Below are positions 10,663 to 64,000 of a DNA stretch of 64,000 nt, piece by piece (the first letter of the stretch is position 1; the number at the start of each line of letters is the position of its first letter). Source of the DNA: Tubiluchus corallicola. Taxonomy: Eukaryota; Priapulida; Priapulimorpha; Priapulimorphida; Tubiluchidae. The stretch lies in NCBI GenBank assembly GCA_030141605.1, contig JAQGDQ010000720.1, positions 43,754 to 107,753 of the forward strand, given 5' to 3'. Made by a program: the position numbers and the translations under genes. The notes under the pieces were generated by a model that worked only from the letters and a program-made list of their open reading frames with translations, searched no databases and was not told the DNA's origin.

Positions 10663-12122
10663 ATATATTTCAGTGTACATGTAAAATGCAGTGATTTTTG
10701 TCGTACATAAATGTAAGAGGGCAAGTAACTTGAAATGGCATTAATTGAGATTCGACTCAGATTAAACTTAAACTTAAATTCAAAGTGAGTTATGTGAAAT
10801 TCCTAACTAGAACCTGTCTTGAAAACAGTGCTATGCAAGAATGTGTAAAAGCAAATAAATACAAAGTGATACGTACTATGTACTAGAATGTAATTTGCAG
10901 TTGTGGTGCCATAATATTATTTATAGATTTAAATCTCTCTTTTTATGGGTTTTGTATTGCTTGAAGAGAAACACAAAACAAAAATTCATATTTATCAGCT
11001 TTAAATTCTCTTGTGATTATTTCACTAGCCTGATGCTGGCCTTTAGTGATGTTACTTTAATTTAATTAATGAGAAACTATTCAAACCCAGGTTGCGGCAT
11101 AGAGATGTGCTCTAATTTGATTTTGATTTATTGATAAGAATTAATATTTTATTTTGGAGAAGCTCACACCATCGCATAATTTAGTAAAATACTTTAACTT
11201 TCTTGAGTTTTCTTCACAGGTGCCAAGCTGATCGAGTTCAAGATTTATTGATATAACACTGAATGTCAAGTGCTCAATATGTCAATGCTATTGCGATAAA
11301 AGTAATAAACGAGTTAGCATTCCAATCTAAATTAAATTCGTAATCTTACGATTGCGTTATCATCTGTCATTCCAGTTTTTAAAATGTAATTAATAATGAG
11401 CTTAACAGTATTTATTCAATAAACTTTAACTGAGGCAAAATTAAAGTTGCACAGAGAAGGCCAACTGAATTGCTTTATACTGATGTTCATTATTTCGTTG
11501 AAATTATACTGCTGCAGCACTCGGACATTTTGAATGAACACATTAATAATTATTATGATATGTCATGACAGTTGTGGGTTTGCCAGTAGGCAATAGGCAC
11601 AGCCGCACTGAGCAATTGCTGTTTGTCTCTTTTATTTGGAAGGGGTCGTTGAGAATTAGCGCGTCAATACCGGTATTCGTGATTACAGTTGACTTCCCAT
11701 ATTACTTACTCGCGTATATAAAAAAAACTGTACTGTTTAGGAATTTACTAGAAATTTCTTTGCTTTTCCTGTCGCTATTAGCTTTGCTTCTGCCAAGAAG
11801 GCAGCTTTGAAATAAGTAAGCTAGTTTTGAGAAATATTCTGAGGCTTAACCATTTTACACTTAATGTTATTAGGTAAGTAACTTATCATCAAAAATCAAG
11901 GTTTATATTTATAATACACAAAGATACTACGTGTGACGTTCGCCCTTGCTGGCCATCCCTGTGACTGCAGTGCCATGTACTGTCTGACTGTACTCGATTT
12001 TGAACAAACTGGAATGCGCCACATATAGTTTAATACGTATTTATCTGACAAAAATTTTTGCATAATATTTCTCGATGTTAAAATATATTAAATTTCAGCT
12101 ATCGCCAAGTGCATTCAGGTCG
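10663..12122. other. Intergenic region between HAUS5 and EDRF1
   Basis: This is AT-rich with no recognisable gene or tandem array. The 81-codon ORF at 11565-11810 has no family resemblance and is probably chance. Confidence 0.5.
10854..10859 (+). terminator. Candidate poly(A) signal for HAUS5-like gene
   Basis: This is an AATAAA in GCAAATAAATAC about 900 bp after the stop. The 3' UTR would then include the pogo-like element at 10213-10662; an earlier non-canonical signal is equally possible. Confidence 0.3.
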
Positions 12123-12247
12123 CGGCGCTATTACACTTTCCACCACCTAGCTTTTTCTAGGTTATTACTCGTTTTTAGGCTCGTACGTCATCATTCTATT
12201 ATTCTTACGTCATCAGTGAATGTTTCCGCTAATCTAATTATAATTTA

Positions 12248-12285
<38 letters not shown>

Positions 12286-12865
12286 TATAATTACCAATAA
12301 TTACGCTGTATTCACAGTTCTACACCTATACAGGGCGTATCGCCATCTTGTTTGTGTGTAGTCACGTGACGAATTTCGTACTAGTTTATGCATTATCAGG
12401 GCCTAGATTAAAAGCACGTGACACACTTTCATCTTCACCGCATTTACGAAATAAAGAAAAAACCTTTACTTTTTTTATAATCTAATAGCAATAACACTAC
12501 AGTAATAAATAAAATTAATGATAAATAACTGCAGTGGTCTAAAATAATTTCCCGCGATACAATACAAACTCCAGTGGCTGCAACCCTAATAATCATAAAT
12601 TATGCGAAGAAACTAAAAATACATGTTAAGGGTCACATTGTCACTGCGCATTAGTGGTGTAAACACAGTTATGCACGTGGAGCTTTCTGCGTAATGCCGG
12701 CGGTAAGTAATGTATGATTTTAATCTGGAATTACAAAGCGTAAAAAGCAATAATATTATGGGAATATGGTGTATATTACGCCTGTTGGTCTGCTTTCTGG
12801 CCTGCAGGCGTGAAAAGAACCAATAGGCCAGGAAAAGCTAGGCGGTGCGAAAATGTAATAGCGCC
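12123..12865. mobile_element. 743-bp TIR element with 8-bp target duplication
   Basis: The left end GGCGCTATTACACTTTCCAC is matched inverted at the right end (GGCGCTATTACATTTTCGCA); similarity runs about 35 bp through CCTAGCTTTT. The flanks TCAGGTCG (12115-12122 and 12866-12873) are a perfect 8-bp duplication. A (TA)n run lies at 12249-12283. No transposase is visible. Eight-bp duplications fit hAT, P or Merlin; the TIR does not decide. It stops under 100 bp before the EDRF1 start codon. Confidence 0.85.
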
Positions 12866-12943
12866 TCAGGTCGGTCCTTGGGTATTTTGTGCGACACGTG
12901 AATAGTGTGTATACATGTACTTACCTTTTTCTATTATCTCTTA

Positions 12944-12961
12944 GGGAGTAGTTAAGAAAAC
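12944..12961 (+). promoter_or_regulatory. EDRF1: EDRF1 5' UTR end with probable 3' splice site
   Basis: The sequence TTTTTCTATTATCTCTTAG just before 12944 is a good acceptor, 18 nt before the ATG. This suggests a non-coding first exon upstream. A possible donor (CGGTAAGTAATG, at about 12703) lies inside the TIR element at 12123-12865. Confidence 0.45.
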
Positions 12962-56968
<44,007 letters not shown>

Positions 56969-57213
56969 CTGATGCTGATGGCTTCGCGCTTTGCTTTTTA
57001 TGTGATGAAAACTAGTCAGGAGGATATAGCTTGTCATAGAGCGGCATTAATTGTTTATGTTGAACTGTGTTTAATCATGTATTTTCGTTCATTAAAGTCA
57101 TTAATGCTGTTTTGTATCGTTTATCATTGTTACAGAAAATTGTTTATTAATAGTACGACAAATTTTGTACATTTGTAATCACTTTCAAAGCTTTGTAAGA
57201 ATCATTTTCCTGA

Positions 57214-57219
57214 AATAAA
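57214..57219 (+). terminator. EDRF1: EDRF1 poly(A) signal
   Basis: An AATAAA in CTGAAATAAATTATTG, 246 bp after the stop codon, followed by a T/G-rich stretch. An ATTAAA at about 57094 is an alternative. Confidence 0.7.
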
Positions 57220-57435
57220 TTATTGTTGATAGAAATTTACTAGTTTGTCGGGTGAATATTAAGCGGCTTGTAATCTAAATTTTTGTGGTAAATTCACTAA
57301 TGCATGTACTCTTCCTGTATTTGTCATCTTGGCCCTTGAGGGTCAGGGCCAGCTTTAGGTGCCTTGATACCCTAGGCAGAAGTATTTTTAGCGCCCCCTC
57401 CTCAAAAATCAACCCCCTTTCCCCATTGTCCCCAC

Positions 57436-57772
57436 TAGGGGTGAGCATTCTCTACCAGAAAGCGAATTCGAATCGAATTTGCGACTTTCGAATATGAATC
57501 GAATCGAATTTCAGTATTTCGAATATGAATCGAATTCGAGTTGAGTTTTACAGATATTCGGGCAAGTTTTCGAACCACTAGTAAAAAGTGGTCTTACAAA
57601 GATCATGCATAGTACTTGCAGTAAAACTGCTATTAGTTTGTTAAACATTTTGCACAGAAATTGCAGCTAAATTGCTCTAATTTCATCCTGTTTCAAACAT
57701 TTTAATGATAGAGAACGTATGTGGCTAAAATGCTGAATATTCCAACGTTCGAATGTGTGGTGCTCACCCCTA
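57436..57772. mobile_element. hAT-like 337-bp element nested in the above
   Basis: The ends TAGGGGTGAGCATTC and GTGGTGCTCACCCCTA are inverted. The interior is full of TCGAAT/ATTCGA words (GAATCGAATTTGCGAC). The 8-bp flanks agree at only five positions. Confidence 0.75.
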
Positions 57773-57984
57773 AACCCTACCACATCCCCTAAGACAGCAT
57801 TTATTTATCGTCATTTATTCTAACAGAGAACATTAGCAACTTTTTTACCTTTTGTTTCCTATATTCTGCTGTTGTAAATTTCGATTTTTAGAGGTTTATA
57901 AACAGCTAATTTGTATGAGGTACATGAGGTACAGACAACCACGTTAGCTGTGATATACTATTTAAGGCTGCACCTCTTCTGTCC

Positions 57985-58130
57985 ACTCACGGTCATTCTA
58001 AGAAATTGTACAAACCATATGCAGGAACTAATTGTAAAAGTTCATTTTTTTCACAAATGGAATAGTTTGCCAAAAGAGTGGTTGGTGCACCGAATTTAAA
58101 CGTTTTTAAGGAGAGATTGCGGGCTTCACG
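57985..58130 (+). pseudogene. Frameshifted LINE ORF2 C-terminal remnant
   Basis: Two frames together read GHSKKLYKPYAGTNCKSSFF, SQ, WNSLPKE and NVFKERLRAS. This is the GHSxKLxKP...FFSQRVVxxWNxLPxxVVxAxxxNxFKxRLD tail of CR1/L2-like LINEs. One frameshift and one stop are needed. Confidence 0.75.
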
Positions 58131-58542
58131 ATAGTCATGCTGTAAGAAGCCAAAATTATTATGAAAGATTATTAGATAGATGCTATTGCAAGAAAATTTT
58201 TACATTTATTAATGGAAAGGCCATTACCACAAGCATTTCATTAGCTACCTGCCACCCTATGCATAGTACACGCCATACAATAGAAATTGCAGGCAAAAAG
58301 CTCGAAAACTCATCAGTAATGTCTGCGGCAATTGACAATCTTAGGAAACCAGAAAATAATGCTAGTACTGTACAGTTTGTTTCATTTAATTAAAACTGTC
58401 GTGCACTTAAGCAATTAGAAATACACTATATGTTATTAGTTATGCTAACCTAAAAATTAAAGCATTACATCCAAATCTGGTCCCCAAAAAACTTTGTGTC
58501 TTAGGCAACGGCTTAGTTTGCCTAGTGGTAGAGCCAGCCCTG

Positions 58543-59160
58543 CTTGGGATGTTTTCATAATGCTCCAACGATAAAACGGTAGAATGGTGGTGTGCCTCAC
58601 TTTTAATCTAAACTTTTTCAACTTAAAGAAGCCTGGATGCCTCTGCAGATATCTATAGTCTGGCTATGAACCACATGTCGGTTGTTAACACGTACTTTAT
58701 AAGGCGTCATGTGTCATACGTTTAATTATATTTAAAAAGACTTCGAAAATCTTTGCGGACTGACTGACAAAGTGTTGGCACTTCTTATCTAAATTGCAAT
58801 AGAAAAATGTCTATATGTTAACAGACGGAACCAATGAACTGTAATTTAGATTAGCTCAGTTAGTCTCACTCCCAGTGCTAGACTGATGTGATCAAAGAGA
58901 AAGTTCAATGAACTATTTTAATTTCTTGGTGAACAGCAGATGGCGCCACGTCACTAAAGTGGAAGTGATGAATTGATGACGAACATTGAACAACAGAACA
59001 GCTTCCATGAATCGCACATGGTGAAATAGTTTTTTGGATGTGAAGTGATTGTTCCTCGCATATTGGTTTTGTAATTAATTTCTTCGAAAAGAAAGCATTA
59101 GGTACTAATCTTAAGTGTGCAGTCAATTTTCTCCTTGTTTTCGCATTGTATTAATGGGGT
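58543..59160 (+). other. EDRF1-ETF1 intergenic region
   Basis: No array or element is seen; CAGATGGCGCCACGTCAC at about 58937 is GC-richer than its surroundings and could belong to the ETF1 promoter. Confidence 0.35.
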
Positions 59161-59211
59161 AGAGTTTTCGACATCTGACAATAAACAGGCTCATTTAACT
59201 TGTGTGACTTT

Positions 59212-59218
59212 GGTGAGT
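59212..59218 (+). promoter_or_regulatory. ETF1: Candidate donor of a non-coding ETF1 exon 1
   Basis: The sequence CTTTG|GTGAGTTC at 59208-59220 is the best 5' splice site in the 1.2 kb upstream of the ETF1 acceptor. The exon and the transcription start are not otherwise supported. Confidence 0.3.
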
Positions 59219-60401
59219 TCTGAATTTGTGTTTGCTTTGTGTAGTTAATTTATAAATCGTCGGCTGTTAAGTTACTTAGCTACTGCACTTTCAATTTTGA
59301 TTTCTTATTGTCCTTTTGTGGATGAATTTAAGGTACCTTTATCATCGAATTAAAATGAAACTATGCGGCTCCATGAATTGTAACAATGTAAACGTTTGGT
59401 ACATTGCACATGAAATTTGTGGTAGTTTGTGCCATATTGCAATGTTTGGGTTTCACATGTAATTTAAACATTAATTTCTTAGTTAAGAATATTGTTGTCG
59501 TCTCACCTGCATAACTTTTTTGTCGTTTTGGTGAAAGGGTTTTATGACTATCTTGAAAATTACCGTGTATATCACTTGTGTGCCATGATTGCGCAATACC
59601 ACCACCACGTTGTTTTACAGTAATGTTGTACAGTAAACGTGTGTAAAACCAGTTGAAAATGGCAGGGTAGTAAATGCTTTTTATGTGTTAATCTTTAGAT
59701 GCACGTTCTGCTTGATTGTTGATGTATTACTTGAAGAAGAATAAATTTTAGCAGATCTATCATCCGTCATTAGGATGTTACTCCATTATCATAATTTTTA
59801 TTATAAATTGATATTAACGTGCCTTGTTTATTATATTTTTTGCAGTTAGTTTTGATATATATTTTGCCTTTAATTAACTTTCTAAGCTAATTATTCAAAT
59901 ATAAGGAACAATTGTTAACTTTTATAAGCAAGAAAATGTATATTTTGGAGAATAAATTAAAATGAGATTGAGTCTAAATGATCATCCGGTCTTCCTTCAG
60001 TATTTTAAATTGATTATTGTGTCACTGGTTTTTTTTCTAGTGAAGTGTAGGTGATCTTATAATATTTAATTTTTTGTTGTATTTTCCTCTTATTTTGTGT
60101 TTTATTCATTTATAATTTCTCGTGCAAGTTATTTAAAACGGGATAAATCCTAGTAAAACGTAAAAAACTTAAGTAACTTACTTGTCTTAATTTGGAAATT
60201 ATTTGTCGAATTCTGAAACCACAATTTACCAAATTTTAATACGAAATAGTCCGTGTGTACTATTACGTAATAGGTATTGAAATTACCTATTGGTATTAGG
60301 TATATTGTGTGGCAGCTCACAGTTAAATAAAAGTTTTCTGCATTGTCTTGGTGATTTCATTCTTTTCTAGATTAAAAATTGCTAATTTCTTTCATCTGCA
60401 G

Positions 60402-60677
<276 letters not shown>

Positions 60678-60681
60678 TAGT

Positions 60682-60964
60682 GCCACTTTTAGATTAGCGA
60701 GTTTTGTCTGTGACGGTAAACTCGCTAATGTGAACAGCTTTGTGAGTTACTGTCTAGTGTGAATGCCTCGGTGAGTTACTCTAGACACTTCTCACAATGA
60801 TTAGGGAAGTGAGCATTGTCTCGTGCTTGCTCTCTAATCTGAATTAATGTCTAGTGTGAACGCCTCGGTGAGTTACTCTAGACACTTCTCACGGTGATTA
60901 GAGAAGTGAGCATTGTCTCTCGCAAACATGCTTGCAAATTACTTGTCGAGTTAGTTTAGTGCAT
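60682..60964. mobile_element. Family S TIR element in ETF1 intron
   Basis: The left end TTTTAGATTAGCGAGTTTTG and the right end CTTGTCGAGTTAGTTTAGTG are diverged family S termini. Two copies of a unit of about 97 bp (TGTCTAGTGTGAA, GCCTCGGTGAGTTACTCTAG) lie between. Confidence 0.7.
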
Positions 60965-62260
60965 AACAACGAAACTCGGTGTTTTGAAAGTCTAACAACT
61001 TGGCTATAAAGATTTGCTAGAAGGGAATAAGTTGGTTAAACCATGATTAGCACCGCCCAAGCATAGGTGACCCCAAAATTGCGTGATGAACTTTCTGTCG
61101 CGGGTGAATCTTGGTCGAAACTGGCATTCTTCGGAACAAGCGGAACAAGTTTCGGTTTTTACACAACGATAGTTGCTAAGTAGTTAGCAACTTCGAGACT
61201 TTACAAAAAGGATTCAAGAAAAGAAACTAGTACTTTTCAAAAAAAGCAACTATTTAAAGCAACTTTCTAAAAAACATGTAATTATATTTGTTTACTTTTT
61301 GCAGTTCATCCAGTAATTCTCAGTAATTTGTTCTCTCAGCTAAAATTTCATGTACACGCGTTAGCGATGGGCGATTTTGAAATTTTCTAATTCGATTACA
61401 ATCTTGTTCTTGTAAGTTGATATCACGATTAATCTTTTGCAGTATTTTTTTTAGTGTTTTGGCCGTATTTTTTCAAATATTGCAGCTCTGAAATGTAGCG
61501 CATAAACTTCTTCATGGCTTTCATTGGCTTCAATCATTATATCAATGAACATCAAGAATGTAAAAATTAAGCATCCTTCTCCAAATCCTTCTTATACTGG
61601 AAGTAAATAATGCATCACTACCGTATATCGTTCTACATAACAAGTTTTCACTGTTTGAAATTCTAGTATTCAGGCTGTAAATGCTTTTCCTATAAATAAC
61701 ATCAAAGTACACTAATTTATTCATTTTATTCTGCCATTTTCGTACTCGCAAACTATTTTTACAGACACGCACATTCATTAATTACTCTATCACTATGCCA
61801 ACTACACACCGAATTTGAAGCCACAGTTTGCAACACTGTGGTTTGCAATTGTGCGCATTGTGTAATGTGAGGAAAACGAAGAAGAAATATAAGAATTCCG
61901 TTTAATTGTGCTAAAACACTGTCTTTTAGTCATGAATATTTTGCTGTCGATTAATCTAGATTAACTGAATTACTGTTCAATAGCCAATTATATGGATTTA
62001 TACACGGTTGTAATCTCGATTAATTTGATTAATCTATTAATCACTCATCCCTAACACAATTAACTAAACTACCTCATATCCTTTCTGTACTTCGCCTCTT
62101 CTATTGAATTATTGACACAAAAGTTACTTTTGTACACAAAGGCTTTACAATTTTACATGCACTTAGCGTGGCCAATGTACGTCTGCTGCATGATTAATCA
62201 TTTTTAGAGGCATAGATTTGATAATAAACAAGCTCTAGTCTCTCGGTAAACATCGGCATT
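60965..62260 (+). other. ETF1 intron, middle part
   Basis: This is AT-rich. TCGATTAATC words at about 61375-62050 resemble the interior of some hAT elements, without clear ends. No gene is seen. Confidence 0.35.
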
Positions 62261-62268
62261 GTTTAACT

Positions 62269-62387
62269 CCGGGGTGTGCAAATTATCTGACTAGCCTGGC
62301 CACATTAAACTTTCCCGCAATTCCTGCGGGCAGTTTGGTCAAGGAGCCAAGTACAGTAGGACCTAATAATGATTTTGCACACCCCTG
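62269..62387 (-). mobile_element. hAT-type MITE (family H), copy 3, 119-bp deletion form
   Basis: The ends CCGGGGTGTGCAAATTATCT and TTTTGCACACCCCTG match family H. The flanks GTTTAACT (62261-62268 and 62388-62395) are a perfect 8-bp duplication. The interior keeps only sequence from the right end of the full-length form (CTAGCCTGGCCACATTAAAC, GGTCAAGGAGCCAAGTACAG). Confidence 0.93.
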
Positions 62388-62424
62388 GTTTAACTTCTTC
62401 AGGATCGTAAGCTTTTGCTGCATT

Positions 62425-62670
62425 TTGTTCATCAAAACTGCTCTCACTAAGCAGCGATTACATTATATTTGATAAGTTTTATATGTTTCTATTCCTCACA
62501 AAGTGGATTTTCACGCAGAATTACACATTTAAAGCATTTGCTTACCTTAGAAAAACTAAAGATCGATTTTTGACAAAAAGCTTTCAGTAACTGCAGAATT
62601 TGCACTGTAACAATGTACAGTAAAACTTGTGTGAAATCAGCTAATATAGAAAATTTCAACTATCCAGTTC
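62425..62670 (+). repeat. Dispersed repeat R4, copy 2
   Basis: It is colinear with 43245-43510; see the shared words listed there. Confidence 0.8.
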
Positions 62671-62689
62671 TCAAATCTATTCTATTTTT

Positions 62690-63020
62690 AATGAGAAATT
62701 CCTGTTAAGAGATAAAATGACCTTAAATTCTCCTTGGCTGATCGGTTGTTTTTCCTGGAACTCTGTATAGCAGACAGTTCTCTTGGGCGGCAGCAAACAA
62801 ACGATCGATAAAATAATGTGTACGATCATGCAAGTGTACACCAGGCAAAGCTACTCAATAAGCTAAATTGGAATGCCTGAAAAGGGCATATTTCTTTTAA
62901 TTGTATCCAATTAAATCACTTATAAATAATTAAACAAGCAGCATGGTTGGATGGCCGAAATTCTCCTGAATAGAACAGTACCTAATTTGTAATCATTTAG
63001 TTATGTCTGTGCTGATACAG
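62690..63020 (-). repeat. Dispersed repeat R5, copy 2
   Basis: It contains GAGAAATTCCTGTTAAGAG, TCCTTGGCTGATCGGTTG and TTTGTAATCATTTAGTTATG, inverted relative to 54980-55205. About 100 bp in the middle are absent from copy 1. Confidence 0.75.
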
Positions 63021-63257
63021 TAGCAGAAAAGTCATGAGATCCATTTTGAATGGAGTCAGTGTTGGATTCCATGCTGTTTGCTGGATACCGTGAGCATTCT
63101 GCAAAGTCTGACTAAACTTATACTACATCCACCAGTGAACATACTTTCCTGTGATATATATATGTAATACCCTGCCTCCCTCAGCCCTGTTCTGCAAATT
63201 TCGCTTTTATCGGTTTTGCAAAAAATTGGCGAAATGTCGCTTTCTGGGAGGTTTTGA

Positions 63258-63875
<618 letters not shown>

Positions 63876-64000
63876 TAGCCGTTAGTTTTTTCTGGAAAAC
63901 AAATCTTGCATTTTTGGCTCAGATTTTGTTTGTGTTGCAACAAACTTTGTGGTTGTGGAAGATGATTAAAAATGTTAAAGTTTTGGTTTCATTTCTCATC

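Larger units (their letters stand above)
57344..58542. mobile_element. hAT-like element, about 1.2 kb, carrying nested insertions
   Basis: The ends CAGGGCCAGCTTTAGGTGCC and GGTAGAGCCAGCCCTG are an inverted pair of the CAGGGCCGGC hAT type, with internal CCTAGGCA / GCCTAGTG words near the ends. The target duplication is not clear. It contains the smaller hAT at 57436-57772 and a LINE remnant at about 57985-58130. Confidence 0.65.

Noticed and set aside
11565-11810. 81-codon hydrophobic ORF
   Set aside because: No family resemblance, no splice or regulatory context; length is within chance for AT-rich DNA.

Overview
The window is nuclear DNA from an animal, most likely an invertebrate. The evidence is spliced genes with GT-AG introns, AATAAA poly(A) signals, a 5S-rRNA-derived SINE, hAT, pogo and mariner-type DNA elements, LINE fragments, TTAGGG-like interstitial repeats and many minisatellites. 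There are no operons, CRISPR arrays or bacterial features. I cannot name the species. The DNA looks AT-rich and repeats make up much of it.

Three host genes, all on the + strand, can be supported by protein similarity. (1) 8073-9950 is an intact, uninterrupted 625-codon HAUS5-like gene (augmin subunit). (2) 12962-56968 is a complete EDRF1 orthologue in 24 coding exons. Joining all 24 gives 3744 nt, exactly 1248 codons (1247 aa plus stop), with every intron phase compatible. (3) 60546 to beyond 63855 is the start of ETF1 (eRF1, translation termination); two coding exons are visible, including the NIKS stop-codon recognition motif, and the gene runs off the right edge. The three genes have no known joint function. 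A small minus-strand ORF at 2116-2541 with a signal-peptide-like start is a weak extra candidate.

Layout: 1-8000 is intergenic, with a pogo-like element end, dispersed repeats, a 510-bp CT array, a 379-bp terminal-inverted-repeat (TIR) element and an old minus-strand LINE 3' region. 8-10 kb is HAUS5, followed by a pogo/Tigger-like deletion derivative. 12.1-12.9 kb is a 743-bp TIR element with an 8-bp target-site duplication just upstream of EDRF1. 13-57 kb is EDRF1: about 4 kb of coding DNA in 44 kb. Most of its larger introns carry their own tandem array (units of 26, 31, 32, 35, 46, 83, 97, about 104, about 119-139 and about 130 bp), plus SINE, hAT, mariner-like, foldback-like and LINE insertions. 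57.3-58.5 kb holds nested hAT-like elements, and 59-64 kb is the 5' part of ETF1.

The most unusual signals are these. Two adjacent large minisatellites in EDRF1 intron 19 appear to come from neighbouring segments of one LINE reverse-transcriptase ORF. One TIR element family has expanded into tandem arrays at four places. A 5S-headed SINE has a clear 11-bp duplication. The HAUS5 gene has no introns. A satellite runs right up to the ETF1 exon 3 acceptor. Coordinates of exons were set by splice consensus, reading frame and remembered family similarity; no database search was possible.
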